From RGIG3009 sp045541495 (lineage in GTDB: Bacteria; Bacillota; Clostridia; Oscillospirales; Acutalibacteraceae): a stretch of 42,572 nt of DNA. A program made the position numbers and the translations under genes. Positions 13,492 through 22,279 of the stretch are shown one piece after another. Numbering within the stretch: the stretch's first letter is position 1; each line of letters begins with the position of its first letter. The DNA lies in NCBI GenBank assembly GCA_045541495.1, contig JAZQJE010000068.1:1-42572 (forward strand), given 5' to 3'. The notes below the pieces were generated by a model that saw nothing but the letters and a program-made list of their open reading frames with translations, made no database searches and was not told where the DNA came from.

Positions 13492-14493
13492 ATGGCTTAT
13501 AAGAATATGGGAACTTTCGATCTTGGTTCCATTGGTGGCGGACAGTCTAAACCGTTCGCAATGGATGCCGCCGGTATCGCTTCCGGTCAGGCTTTCCTGG
13601 AGTCCGAACTTGAAAAGCGGGATATGCTGGTGAGAACCCCGCTGACATCTTACACTTACACCCGCGACATCCCGATCCGCGTTGGCGGCGGTTGGGCAGA
13701 GTTTGTTTCTGCTATGAATGTTGGCTATGGTGTTACCGGTGGATCCGGTGACGGTGTGATCCAGGCGGGCGCAGTTGATGGCATTCCGCTGGTACAGGCC
13801 AATTTCGGAAAAGACCTTTGGAAAACCCATCTTGTCAGCGTTGGTACCCGTGTATTTTGGATCGATATGCAGCGCGGAAACATGACCGGCAGAAACATGG
13901 ATACCCTTCTGCGCGACGGCCTGCGCCTGACTTACGATAAGCACATGGACGAAAATGTCTATGCCGGATTCGCCCGTTATGGTTCTACAGGACTTCTTAA
14001 CAACGCGGATGTGACCGTTACCTCGGCGGCAAAGACTTTTGCAACCGCAACCCCGGATGAGATTCTCGGCATCATCAATACCGCTATTCTTGATGCTTGG
14101 GAGGCTTCCGGCTATGACCTTGACGCTATCCCGAATCATATCATCATGCCGTATGAGCAGTATAACTACATTGCAACCACCCGGATCGGTGACCTTGCAG
14201 AGAAGACGATCCTTACGTTCCTTCTTGAAAACAACGTTGCAAAGCAGAACGGCGCGGATCTCTTTATCGGTGCAACCGCATGGGCAAAGGGCGCCGGTGC
14301 TAATAGCGCTGATAGAATGGCTGTTTACTGCAACAAAGAGCGTTATGTGGCTGTTGATGAGCTTGTACCGCTTACCCGTGCAATGACAACCCCGAACGCG
14401 GAGCGTTTCAGCTACGATACCGCATACGCTGCTAACGTGTCTGAGGTGGAGCTTTTCTACAATCAGACAATGGTATACGTTGACGGCATCTAA
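13492..14493 (+). CDS. Major capsid protein (DUF2184 type)
   Basis: A 333-residue protein with the position and length of a HK97-fold major capsid subunit. Segments such as GGWAEFVSAMNVGYGVTG, FWIDMQRGNMTGRNMDT and ASGYDLDAIPNHIIMPYEQY are typical of the DUF2184 capsid group. There is no obvious N-terminal delta domain, in line with the separate scaffold upstream. AGAGAGGTTAAATC precedes ATG 13492. The 28-base gap from the decoration gene has no terminator, so both are cotranscribed. Confidence 0.88.
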   Translation: MAYKNMGTFDLGSIGGGQSKPFAMDAAGIASGQAFLESELEKRDMLVRTPLTSYTYTRDIPIRVGGGWAEFVSAMNVGYGVTGGSGDGVIQAGAVDGIPLVQANFGKDLWKTHLVSVGTRVFWIDMQRGNMTGRNMDTLLRDGLRLTYDKHMDENVYAGFARYGSTGLLNNADVTVTSAAKTFATATPDEILGIINTAILDAWEASGYDLDAIPNHIIMPYEQYNYIATTRIGDLAEKTILTFLLENNVAKQNGADLFIGATAWAKGAGANSADRMAVYCNKERYVAVDELVPLTRAMTTPNAERFSYDTAYAANVSEVELFYNQTMVYVDGI

Positions 14494-14518
14494 TCCCGCA
14501 TAAAGGAGGACAATCCAA

Positions 14519-14818
14519 ATGTTTATTATCTCAAAGCGTAATTTTAAAATCCGTCGTGCTGATGGTGAGGTGTTCAGAATTCAGAAGGATTTTGTCGGAA
14601 CCATTCCGGCAGATGTGGCGGAGCATCCGCTGATCCGTTCCGCGATTGCTTGCGGCTGGATTGCAACCCCGGACACATCAGCCGATGCGGCACTTATCAA
14701 GGCAGACGCTAAAGCGGCCCACAAAGCCGCAGAACACGATATCCGCCCCGATGCGGAAAAGGCACCGGGCGAAGAAGAAAAGCCTGTTACAGAGCCAAAG
14801 AAACGCGTTAGAAAGTAA
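14519..14818 (+). CDS. Small head-associated protein
   Basis: A 99-residue protein directly after the capsid gene. The N-terminal 50 residues are compact (MFIISKRNFKIRRADGEVF ... GTIPADVAEHPLIRSAI) and the rest is an Ala/Lys/Glu-rich tail ending PKKRVRK. Small proteins of this shape commonly follow capsid genes in this phage group, possibly as head-completion or decoration factors. Its leader GGAGGACAATCCAA is nearly the same as that of the chaperone gene at 18815. Function unknown. Confidence 0.55.
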   Translation: MFIISKRNFKIRRADGEVFRIQKDFVGTIPADVAEHPLIRSAIACGWIATPDTSADAALIKADAKAAHKAAEHDIRPDAEKAPGEEEKPVTEPKKRVRK

Positions 14819-14842
14819 CATTTAACGGAAGGGGGCGCGGTT

Positions 14843-15364
14843 ATGTGGCCTTTTGATACATGGGGCGAAAACCCAATGCTTCCGCTGTTCGCGGCGGCAA
14901 GAAGAACGGCGGCGAACATTCCCGGCCCCGGTGAACAGGGAACTTACACGGCGGAAGACTTCGCGGAAGATTACCCGGAATTCTACACGCTGACGGACGG
15001 CACATACACGCCGATGATTCCGGCGGCTATGCTTGAAAGGTTTATTCAATCAGCAAATGCCGCCGTTATCCCGTCCCGATGGGGCAATGATTGGCGGCTG
15101 GCGGTCGGACTGTATACGGCGCATCTTGTGGCGCTTAGATTACAGACCTATTCGGACGGAAGCACACCCGGCGCGGCAGCGGCAAATTCGGCGAATGTCG
15201 GAACTGTCAAAACCGCAACGCTGGGCGATACATCTATCGGCTATGACAACACGGCAACCAATGCCGGAACCGAAAAATGGGGCGCCTGGAATCTTACAAA
15301 GTACGGTTCCCAGCTTGCGACTATGGCGCGGATGTTAGGCATAGCCGGAACATACGTTATTTAG
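14843..15364 (+). CDS. Head-tail connector (DUF4054-like adaptor)
   Basis: A 173-residue protein in the first connector slot after the capsid. Segments EDFAEDYPEF, MLERFIQSANAAVIPSRWG, LAVGLYTAHLVALRLQTY and TKYGSQLATMARML are typical of the gp6-like/DUF4054 adaptors that bind beneath the portal. The usual fold is a helical bundle. GGAAGGGGGCGCGG serves as ribosome binding site. It acts with the proteins at 15375 and 15786 to close the head and join the tail. Confidence 0.75.
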   Translation: MWPFDTWGENPMLPLFAAARRTAANIPGPGEQGTYTAEDFAEDYPEFYTLTDGTYTPMIPAAMLERFIQSANAAVIPSRWGNDWRLAVGLYTAHLVALRLQTYSDGSTPGAAAANSANVGTVKTATLGDTSIGYDNTATNAGTEKWGAWNLTKYGSQLATMARMLGIAGTYVI

Positions 15365-15374
15365 GAGGTGTCCG

Positions 15375-15773
15375 ATGTTCGTTCTTTCGAATTGGTACAC
15401 CGATTTAATGGATGTTTACCGCGTCATTAACAGCGGCGGCGCGATCACCCGGCAGAATCTAACACTTTTGTATGAAGGTGTCCCGTGTCGGGTGTATTCC
15501 AGTCAGACAAACAACCTTGCTATCAATCCGACAGCGGCAACGGCAAACAAGAATGATAAATTAGCCTGTTCCGTTGATACGGACATAAAAGCCGGTGATG
15601 TTCTGATGGTAACGCGTGGCGGCGCACTAAATCGGGGACTTTCCCCGGTCCGGTATATCGCCAGTCAGCCGCAAGCGTTTTTCGATCCTGTTGGCGGGGC
15701 GCTGACAGGGTTGGAACATTTGGAGGTTGGATTGCGCGAAGATTCTATGAATGACGCCGATCTAGCTTTTTAA
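15375..15773 (+). CDS. Head closure protein (XkdH/YqbH position)
   Basis: A 132-residue beta-rich protein (LMDVYRVINSGGAITRQNLT, DTDIKAGDVLMVTRGG, LTGLEHLEVGLRE) in the head-closure slot. This is the position and size of XkdH/YqbH-type stoppers that seal the portal after packaging. TTAGGAGGTGTCCG precedes ATG 15375. Identification rests on gene order and general composition. Confidence 0.65.
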   Translation: MFVLSNWYTDLMDVYRVINSGGAITRQNLTLLYEGVPCRVYSSQTNNLAINPTAATANKNDKLACSVDTDIKAGDVLMVTRGGALNRGLSPVRYIASQPQAFFDPVGGALTGLEHLEVGLREDSMNDADLAF

Positions 15774-15785
15774 GGGGGTGTCAGT

Positions 15786-16274
15786 ATGTCGGGTTTTGGC
15801 GCACAATGCCGGAAACGGCTGGAAGAGCTGCGGAAGGCACAACAGGACATCCCGAAAATAATTGATGAGGTGGCGGAAGTTGCCACCATTGAAGCGGTTA
15901 GAAAAGCAAGGGACAACACCCCGCCGAACGGGGGCGCACCGCTTGCCGGTACCAATATGCGAACCGGCGCGATGGCGGCAGCGTGGGAGAAGGACAGCAT
16001 AACAACCCCGACACACGGAAAAACAGTTCTTGTCAACTCACAGCTTTATGCATCATACGTTAATGATGGGCATCGGGTCGATCAACATTATGTCCCGGGC
16101 CTTTACCCGAACGGCGGTTTGCTGGAACGTGTGGATCCTAATGTCGGCGGTATTGTTGTCGGTACACAAACAAGTTACGTTCAAGGCTTATTCATGAAAG
16201 AAAAGGCCATTGGAAAATATCGGTCAACGGTTTATCGGATGTTGAGCGAAAAGGCGCGGGAGGTTCTCAAATGA
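15786..16274 (+). CDS. HK97 gp10-like tail completion protein (XkdI/YqbI type)
   Basis: A 162-residue protein with a helical N-terminus (RKRLEELRKAQQDIPKIIDE) and the gp10-type segments NTPPNGGAP, NMRTGAMAAAWE and YASYVNDGHR. This family sits at the neck and takes part in tail attachment. AAGGGGGTGTCAGT precedes ATG 15786. Its stop overlaps the next start by 4 bases. Confidence 0.8.
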   Translation: MSGFGAQCRKRLEELRKAQQDIPKIIDEVAEVATIEAVRKARDNTPPNGGAPLAGTNMRTGAMAAAWEKDSITTPTHGKTVLVNSQLYASYVNDGHRVDQHYVPGLYPNGGLLERVDPNVGGIVVGTQTSYVQGLFMKEKAIGKYRSTVYRMLSEKAREVLK

Positions 16275-16720
16275 CTTATTCGATTGACAACTTGATAGAG
16301 AGTATCGCCGCGCAGCTTAAAACGGTTTACCCGGATTTGCCGGTATACGACAGTTACACATTGCAAGGGTGCAAATACCCTTGTTTTTTTGTGTTCTTGA
16401 TGCCGTCAAATATCAGCGATCAGATTGACCGGCGCGATAAACGGGAAATCTATTTTGATGTGGTATTTGTCCAGGAGCGCAACGCGCCGAACGCTTATGG
16501 CACTCTTTACAACATTGCCGATTCGCTTGATGAGTTGTTGGATGTGGTAAATTATACCGCTGATGGCGAATCCGTACCGCTTCACACGCACGAACGGAAT
16601 TACAGTATTGACGATCAAGAGTTGCATTACAAATTCAAGATTATAGCAAGGGTATCGCGGCCATATACCCCGATCCTTATGCAGACGGAGGAAACCGATG
16701 TCGGAATCAAAGAAGGTTAA
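16271..16720 (+). CDS. Tail terminator (XkdJ/YqbJ type)
   Basis: A 149-residue protein that occupies the tail-terminator slot before the sheath. It has the expected N-terminal helix IDNLIESIAAQLKTVYPDL, the CKYPCFFV strand and a FDVVFVQ beta core. Proteins of this group cap the tail tube and sheath and dock them to the neck. It overlaps genes on both sides (ATGA at 16271; 23 bases at the 3' end). Confidence 0.7.
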   Translation: MTYSIDNLIESIAAQLKTVYPDLPVYDSYTLQGCKYPCFFVFLMPSNISDQIDRRDKREIYFDVVFVQERNAPNAYGTLYNIADSLDELLDVVNYTADGESVPLHTHERNYSIDDQELHYKFKIIARVSRPYTPILMQTEETDVGIKEG

Positions 16721-16895
16721 AAAGACGGCCCCGGAAACGGCAGAACCGAAATACACACGGGAACGCCTTATAAATTGCAAGGCCCTTGCTAAATATCAGA
16801 AGGACTTTGTAAGCGTGGCACTAAAGGAACGGGAATACACAATCCCGGAAGCAATAAAGGCGGTTGAAGCCGTCCTTAAAGAAAGGAGTCATTAA
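16698..16895 (+). CDS. YqzN/YkzM-like small tail-region protein
   Basis: A 65-residue protein with a lysine-rich N-terminus (SESKKVKKTAPE), then YTRERLINCKALAKYQKDF and EYTIPEAIKAVEAVL. This fits the short YqzN/YkzM proteins found between YqbJ and the sheath gene YqbK in PBSX/skin-like elements. Role unknown. It is translated from within the terminator gene and ends two bases before the sheath start codon. Confidence 0.65.
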   Translation: MSESKKVKKTAPETAEPKYTRERLINCKALAKYQKDFVSVALKEREYTIPEAIKAVEAVLKERSH

Positions 16896-16897
16896 CA

Positions 16898-18262
16898 ATG
16901 GCGGGTGGAATTTGGACTAGTCAGAATAAGACAATCCCCGGCGTATACATCAATGTTAAATCACAGCCTTCGGTAACCGCGAATGTTGGAGATAAGGGCA
17001 TTGTAGCAATCGCCAAAGCATTATCCTGGGGGCCGGTTGGGGAGGTAATGGAGATTACCCCCGGAACCGATGTTACCCCGTATATCGGCTATGACATCAG
17101 CACATCACAGGCGCAGTTTCTGCGCGAGATGATGAAAGGTTCCGATGTTACCAGCGGCCCGATGAAGATTCTTCTGTGGCGCGCACAGGGTGCGGGTGGC
17201 GTAGCGGCAACCGCAACCAACGGCGGTCTGACTGCAACGGCAAAATATGTTGGTGTTCGTGGTAACGATATCGCGGTGGCGGTAATCGCGGATCCCGATG
17301 CTGAAGGAACTTTTATTGTGGAAACGATTGTCGGCGGCGCTGTTGTTGATAATCAGAGCGTAACCGCGATCAGCGGTCTTGTTAACAACGCATGGGTTAA
17401 CTTTAGCGGTTCCGGCGCACTTTCCGCAGCGGCGGCGAAATCACTTTCCGGCGGCGTGGACCCGACAGCATCCGCAACAGATGACGCGGCATTCATGACG
17501 GCTATTGAAGCATACGATTTTGATATCATCGCTTATGACGGCACGGCACCGACAGTAATTGACGCGTATGTGGCATTTGTTAAGCGTCTGAATGAATCCG
17601 TAGGCCGCAAGTGTCAGATGGTAGCGGCAAACATTACCGCCGCAAATACCAAATACGCCATCAGCGTTCAGAACGGTGTCAAGCTGGCTGACGGTTCCGA
17701 ACTGACAGCAAACAACGCTGTTTGGTGGGTGGCTGGTGCAGAAGCTGGCGCAATGTATTATCAGTCCCTTACTTATGCGCAGTATCCGGGCGCGATTTCC
17801 GCCAACCCGAAACTGACGGATGAACAGGCGGCATCCGCTGTCAGCGCCGGACAGATTGCATTCATCGATACTTTTGGAGTTGTTAAGGTTTGCTCGGACA
17901 TCAACACAAAGACAACCGTTACCCCGACAGAGGGCGCGGAATTCAAGAAGAACCGCGTTATGCGTGTAATCATGCAGCTTTGCAATGATGTTTATGAGCA
18001 TTTCAGCAACAACTTTATCGGCAAAGTAGATAACAACGCCGCCGGAAGAAACCTTCTGCGCGGTTGGATTGTCGGTTATTGCAATGAAATGATGGCCAAT
18101 AATGGCATTCAGAATTTCGTTGCCGAAGATGTCGAGGTTCTGCCGGGTGCAGAGATTGACGCGGTTATCATCAACATCAACATCATGCCGGTTGACGCAA
18201 TCGAGAAGATATATATTTCCGTAACCGTAACCGCCAACGGAACAACCGTTGCAGTAGCATAA
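16898..18262 (+). CDS. Contractile tail sheath protein (XkdK type)
   Basis: A 454-residue sheath subunit. The conserved N-terminus IPGVYINVKSQPS, the early VGDKGIVAIAKALSWGP and the C-terminal segment LRGWIVGYCNEMM ... IININIMPVDAIEKIYISVTV are characteristic of phage tail sheath proteins, whose C-terminus forms the interlocking strand. This makes the particle a myovirus. AAAGGAGTCATTAAC precedes ATG 16898. Capsid-like codon bias suggests high expression. Confidence 0.95.
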   Translation: MAGGIWTSQNKTIPGVYINVKSQPSVTANVGDKGIVAIAKALSWGPVGEVMEITPGTDVTPYIGYDISTSQAQFLREMMKGSDVTSGPMKILLWRAQGAGGVAATATNGGLTATAKYVGVRGNDIAVAVIADPDAEGTFIVETIVGGAVVDNQSVTAISGLVNNAWVNFSGSGALSAAAAKSLSGGVDPTASATDDAAFMTAIEAYDFDIIAYDGTAPTVIDAYVAFVKRLNESVGRKCQMVAANITAANTKYAISVQNGVKLADGSELTANNAVWWVAGAEAGAMYYQSLTYAQYPGAISANPKLTDEQAASAVSAGQIAFIDTFGVVKVCSDINTKTTVTPTEGAEFKKNRVMRVIMQLCNDVYEHFSNNFIGKVDNNAAGRNLLRGWIVGYCNEMMANNGIQNFVAEDVEVLPGAEIDAVIININIMPVDAIEKIYISVTVTANGTTVAVA

Positions 18263-18274
18263 AGGGGGTAAAAG

Positions 18275-18745
18275 ATGAGCTTTTTACTTGAGCGTGACGC
18301 CCTTAACGGCAAATCCGGCAAGGCGTTTATCACAAAGAACGGAAAAAACTATGAGCTGTTCGGACTGAAGAAATTCCAGTCTGATGCAGAATTCCAGGAA
18401 TCCGATTTTAAGGTTGTCGGAACAACCCTTGTTCAGAAGAAGACAACGGGCGTTAGCCTTACCGGTTCCGCTACGGTTTATTACGGAACCCCGATTTTCC
18501 TTGAAATGCTTCAGGAATATCTTAAAACCGGCAAACTGCCCTATTTCACATTCCAGATTACGAACGATGATCCGTCTGCATCCGTGGGCGTTCAGACCGT
18601 TGTACTGTACAATGTGAAACTGTCAAAGGTTCCTGTCGCTATGCTTGATGCAGACGCGGAATGGTTAGAGGAAGAAATCAGCTTCAGCTATACCAACGTG
18701 GAAGTGCTGAACGCATTCCATAACCCGGCAACGCTGGGCAACTAA
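18275..18745 (+). CDS. Tail tube protein (XkdM type)
   Basis: A 156-residue protein following the sheath, of normal tube-protein size and beta composition. Segments GKAFITKNGKNYELFGLKKF, STTVQKKTTGVSLTG-like and YNVKLSKVPVAMLDADAEWL fit the XkdM/core-tail family. It polymerises to the inner tube that the sheath drives into the host. The gene is followed by an intrinsic terminator at 18764. Confidence 0.88.
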   Translation: MSFLLERDALNGKSGKAFITKNGKNYELFGLKKFQSDAEFQESDFKVVGTTLVQKKTTGVSLTGSATVYYGTPIFLEMLQEYLKTGKLPYFTFQITNDDPSASVGVQTVVLYNVKLSKVPVAMLDADAEWLEEEISFSYTNVEVLNAFHNPATLGN

Positions 18746-18763
18746 TCCAACATCAAATCAATG

Positions 18764-18799
18764 TTCCGGTGGGCGAATAACCCGCCGGAATTCTTTTTT
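18764..18799 (+). terminator. Terminator between tube and chaperone genes
   Basis: TTCCGG (18764-18769) pairs with CCGGAA (18785-18790), with GGG/CCC pairing inside, and is followed by TTCTTTTTT. It falls between the abundant tube product and the low-copy tail assembly proteins, so it may lower downstream transcription. Confidence 0.8.
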
Positions 18800-18814
18800 C
18801 GGAGGACAATCTAA

Positions 18815-19228
18815 ATGGCTACTTTATACGCATTCTTACACCCGGAACCAATCGAAAAGACAAAGGATGTTATCATTTCAAATCGTTTCAAAGATGAGGA
18901 CGGAAAGATCGTTCCGTTTACCATCAAGAACATTACACAGGAAGAAAACACCGCATTAAACAAGAAATGCAAGCGCATCGAAACCGTTAAGGGAATGCGG
19001 ATGGAATCCTTTGATTCGGTTAAGTATACGAATATGCTTGTTGTGGCGTGTACGGTCAAGCCGGATTTCCGGGAGGCTGATATCTGTGACGCTTATCACA
19101 CAATGGATCCGCTTGATGTTCCGTCCCGGATGCTGACGGCGGGCGAATTCACAAAGTTAACACAAGAAATCATGGATCTTAATGATTTCGATGATGTGGA
19201 TTCCCTGGAGGATGAAGCAAAAAACTAA
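18815..19228 (+). CDS. Tail assembly chaperone (XkdN type, G-like zero-frame product)
   Basis: A 137-residue protein of the XkdN group, located between tube and tape measure. This is where tail chaperones that coat the tape measure are made. It contains FTIKNITQEENTALNKKCKR and ends DVDSLEDEAKN. The last sense codons are GCA AAA AAC before the TAA, which places a perfect A AAA AAC slippery heptamer across 19219-19225. The open -1 frame beyond it encodes the T-like extension at 19225-19380. Confidence 0.82.
   Translation: MATLYAFLHPEPIEKTKDVIISNRFKDEDGKIVPFTIKNITQEENTALNKKCKRIETVKGMRMESFDSVKYTNMLVVACTVKPDFREADICDAYHTMDPLDVPSRMLTAGEFTKLTQEIMDLNDFDDVDSLEDEAKN
19219..19225 (+). promoter_or_regulatory. 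Programmed -1 ribosomal frameshift site
   Basis: A AAA AAC lies in the zero frame as gcA AAA AAC TAA. It allows both tRNAs to re-pair one base back, and it is followed at once by the zero-frame stop. After slippage the ribosome reads CTA ATA AAC AGC GGA CAC ATG and continues without a stop for 51 codons. G/T-type frameshifting in this gene position is conserved in tailed phages. No obvious pseudoknot was seen downstream. Confidence 0.8.
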
Positions 19229-19242
19229 TAAACAGCGGACAC

Positions 19243-19380
19243 ATGGAAACGGAATTAGCTTTTTATATGTTCGCTAACTTTGGGACTTTGCCGGAAACCG
19301 TCGCGGCGATGTCGGACAGAGAAAAACTTGTATGCTGGGAGATGGCAAAACGTGAGATGAAAGGAAGGCGGCACAAGTAA
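19243..19380 (+). CDS. Tail assembly chaperone, T-like frameshift extension
   Basis: A 45-codon frame (ATG 19243 to TAA 19378-19380) that is open back to the slippery site at 19225. It encodes ELAFYMFANFGTLPETVAAM ... DREKLVCWEMAKREMKGRRHK, which has the form of the short second chaperone part. No Shine-Dalgarno precedes ATG 19243 (AACAGCGGACAC), which favours expression as a fusion of about 188 residues through -1 frameshifting over independent initiation. The stop abuts the tape measure start. Confidence 0.75.
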   Translation: METELAFYMFANFGTLPETVAAMSDREKLVCWEMAKREMKGRRHK

Positions 19381-21471
19381 ATGGCGGGAATCAGAGAACC
19401 TTTTGAAATCGTCGATAAAGCCACGGGGCCGCTGACGGCGATCACAAACAAATTCGGGCAGACAGAACGCGCTATGGGCCGGATTAATAACGAAATGGAT
19501 CGCTTTTCGCGGTTGGGTTCTGTTGTTACCCGGCTAATGGGTGCAATCGGCGGCGCGGCGCTTGTACGCGGTGCTATTGCCCTGTCGGATGAGCTGTCGT
19601 TGACGGAGGCCCGGCTAAGAAATGTCAATGATGGCTTGCAGACAACGGCAGAACTTCAAGACATGATTTACAACGCGGCGCAGCGTTCGCGTGGTTCCTA
19701 TCAGGATATGGCGCAGATGGTGGCAAGCCTTAAAGCGCAGACAGGCGATACGTTCAGCAGCGTTAGAGAAGCCGCCGGATTTGCTGAATTGCTGACAAAG
19801 CAATTTAAGATAGCCGGAACGGATGCCACCGGCATATCATCCACGATGTACAACTTGACGCAGGCCCTTTCAACCGGCGTTCTGCGCGGCAATGATTTAA
19901 ATATCGTTATGTCGAATGCCCCGCAAATTGCGCAGAGAATCGCGGATTATATGGGCGTGTCGGTTGGCGAAATAAAGAAAATGGGCGCCGAAGGAAAGAT
20001 CACGGCGGACATCGTGAAAAATGCCATGTTGAGCGCGGCGGATGATATCAATGAGCAATTCGAATCGATGCCAATGACCTTCGGGGATGCCGTGCAGAAG
20101 TGCAAGAATATGGGCGTTCGCGCCTTCCAGCCGCTAGGACGCATGATTGCAAACGCTATCAATTCGCCACAGTTTAACGCCGCTATGAACGTTATAGCTA
20201 ACGGAATTATGAATCTTGCGGTGGTTGGCACGATTGCATTTACGACTATCGGAAACCTTGCGAAATTTGCCGCTGACAACATGGGCAAGATCGCGCCGGT
20301 GCTGACGGCCCTTGTTGCGGCTTTCACTATTTACAATGCCCTGTTGGCGATATCGACAGGCTTACAAGCTGCGCATGATGCCGTAATGGGTGTTGCGGCT
20401 GTTGTCCAGGGCATTTATTCGGCGGCAGTCACGGCGGCGGCTGGCGGACAGTCTGCATTTAATGCGGCGCTGGCGGCTTGTCCGATAACGTGGCTTGTTG
20501 CGGCTATCGCGGCGGCTATCGTGGCTGTTATCGCCCTGATTCTGTGGCTGCATGAGCTGGCCGCAACCGGGCATACAGTATTCGGTGATATCGCCGGTGT
20601 TGCCCTTGGATGTTTTGCCGTGATTTTAAACGCGATGGCAATAGTTGCAAATGCCATCATATCCGCTGTTGAATTCATCGTTAACGCTTACAATCAAGGC
20701 GTTTATCAGATTCAGATGGCCTTTTATAACCTTGCTGTCGGGGCGGTCAATGCCTTTAACAGCATGATTGACGCGGCAGACGGCGCGGCAACGGCTATTG
20801 CAAATGCTTTCATCAGCGGCGCAAACGCGGCTATCGGCGGCATTAACAAGTTGATTGAAGCTATGAACGCGATCCCCGGCGTCAGCATTGGAACCGTTGG
20901 CGAAATCGGACAGGTGGGATCCGTTATTTCCGCCCGTCTTTCTGTTGGTAATATTGCGATGCCTTCAAAACCCGGAAAAGCGGCACTTCCGAGATTTGAA
21001 ACAACATCAATGGGCGATGCTTTCAATAAAGGTTTTGAAAAGGGTTCGTCATGGGGCGATTCCGCGCAGAACGGCATCACCGACAAATTCAGCGAGATCA
21101 AAAACGGATTGGGCGATCTTATGGGCGGCGGTTCCATCGCTGACTTGATCGGCAGTAATGACGCTTTAGCGGATGCTATGGGCGGCGGTGCCGGTGGCGG
21201 AGGTGGCGGCGGCAAAGGAAACGTTGGATCCGTCGATAAGGTAAAGAAAGTTGAAGATTGCAAGCTGTCGGATGAGGATTTAAAGATTTATCGTGATCTT
21301 GCCGAACAGCGATACATGAACAATATCGAGCTGCAGACGCTGGCGCCGAATATTACTGTGTCCATCCCGGAAGGACAGGCGCAGAATCTGACGGCTCAGG
21401 ATGTCGCAGACAGAATAAAATTGATGCTGATTGAACAGGCGGCGGCGCATACCGCCGTTTCACACGGTTAA
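19381..21471 (+). CDS. Tape measure protein
   Basis: A 696-residue protein, the longest in the tail module. The N-terminal 220 residues contain the TP901-type tape-measure core (AQRSRGSYQDMAQMVASLKA, NDLNIVMSNAPQIAQRIADYM, AEGKITADIVKNAM). The middle has several hydrophobic segments (residues 325-440, e.g. LVAAIAAAIVAVIALILWLH) thought to insert in the host membrane. Residues 600-620 are a glycine-rich hinge. It fixes tail length and aids DNA passage. GGAAGGCGGCACAAGTAA supplies the ribosome binding site. Confidence 0.92.
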   Translation: MAGIREPFEIVDKATGPLTAITNKFGQTERAMGRINNEMDRFSRLGSVVTRLMGAIGGAALVRGAIALSDELSLTEARLRNVNDGLQTTAELQDMIYNAAQRSRGSYQDMAQMVASLKAQTGDTFSSVREAAGFAELLTKQFKIAGTDATGISSTMYNLTQALSTGVLRGNDLNIVMSNAPQIAQRIADYMGVSVGEIKKMGAEGKITADIVKNAMLSAADDINEQFESMPMTFGDAVQKCKNMGVRAFQPLGRMIANAINSPQFNAAMNVIANGIMNLAVVGTIAFTTIGNLAKFAADNMGKIAPVLTALVAAFTIYNALLAISTGLQAAHDAVMGVAAVVQGIYSAAVTAAAGGQSAFNAALAACPITWLVAAIAAAIVAVIALILWLHELAATGHTVFGDIAGVALGCFAVILNAMAIVANAIISAVEFIVNAYNQGVYQIQMAFYNLAVGAVNAFNSMIDAADGAATAIANAFISGANAAIGGINKLIEAMNAIPGVSIGTVGEIGQVGSVISARLSVGNIAMPSKPGKAALPRFETTSMGDAFNKGFEKGSSWGDSAQNGITDKFSEIKNGLGDLMGGGSIADLIGSNDALADAMGGGAGGGGGGGKGNVGSVDKVKKVEDCKLSDEDLKIYRDLAEQRYMNNIELQTLAPNITVSIPEGQAQNLTAQDVADRIKLMLIEQAAAHTAVSHG

Positions 21472-21489
21472 AGATTGGAGGGGATCGGG

Positions 21490-22269
21490 GTGCTTGTAAA
21501 TCCCGAAACAAAGATTTTTCTCAAAGTGAAGCGGAAGAAATACCGCATCCCGGTTAATCCTTCCGAAATATCGGTGTCACATGGCACGGTGGATAAAACC
21601 GAACAGGTGGCGGGCGTTGGTGAAATTCTGATTCCGCAGAAGCCGGGATTGATGACGGCAACATGGAACAGCTTTTTCCCGTCATGGGATGGCGATCCGT
21701 ATGTGACCGGCAGAACGAACCCGGCAACGATTGCAAAGGCTTTTGAAAAGGCGTGGAAACTGCGCCAGTCATGCCGATTGGTGATCACACGTTCTAACGG
21801 CTTTGATACAAATATCAAGTGCCGTATATCTGATTTCAAATACACCGACAAGGGCGGCGAACCCGGCGATCTGTATTACGAAATCACGCTGAAGGAATAC
21901 CGCAGCTATGGGGCATCTCAGATGCAAGTTGTTTCCGAAACCGCAACCGGCCCGGCATCCGATGCGACATTGATTATGTCATTAGCGGCGGGCCCCGGCG
22001 GTTCGGGTGCATCATCCCCGGAAACCGCATCGAATAATGTAGTGTACGCGACAGCGGAACCGCAACGCCCCGTAGATAACCCCGTGGCGGTTGTCGGTGC
22101 GAATGTGGTTGTGAACGGCGATTATTACTATTCATCGCTTGGAGCGTCCCCGCATTACACCGCCAGCGGTTTACAGACAACCATTACGCGCATTGTTCCG
22201 GGCGCTGACAAGCCGTATCATGTGGGCGGCTATGGTTGGGTTGGTGCTGATGCGATTCAGCTAGTATAG
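21490..22269 (+). CDS. Tail/baseplate spacer protein (XkdP type) with SH3-like C-terminus
   Basis: A 259-residue protein. GTG 21490 is preferred over an in-frame TTG at 21475, because GGAGGGG (21477-21483) is correctly placed for the GTG. Residues 1-140 resemble XkdP/YqbP (KKYRIPVNPSEISVSH, GLMTATWNSFFPSWDGDPYV). The C-terminal 55 residues (VVNGDYYYSSLG ... RIVPGADKPYHVGGYGWVGAD) have the look of a bacterial SH3-like wall-binding domain, in the place where XkdP often has LysM. It links tape measure and baseplate hub. Confidence 0.78.
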   Translation: MLVNPETKIFLKVKRKKYRIPVNPSEISVSHGTVDKTEQVAGVGEILIPQKPGLMTATWNSFFPSWDGDPYVTGRTNPATIAKAFEKAWKLRQSCRLVITRSNGFDTNIKCRISDFKYTDKGGEPGDLYYEITLKEYRSYGASQMQVVSETATGPASDATLIMSLAAGPGGSGASSPETASNNVVYATAEPQRPVDNPVAVVGANVVVNGDYYYSSLGASPHYTASGLQTTITRIVPGADKPYHVGGYGWVGADAIQLV

Positions 22270-22279
22270 GAGGCGCGGA

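Noticed and set aside
13441..14139. Minus-strand frame opposite the capsid gene (232 codons)
   Set aside because: Lies wholly opposite a clear capsid gene with strong codon bias; bias in the sense gene keeps the antisense frame open.
17441..18001. Minus-strand frame opposite the sheath gene (186 codons)
   Set aside because: Shadow of the sheath gene; cysteine-rich, with no recognisable domain or start signal.
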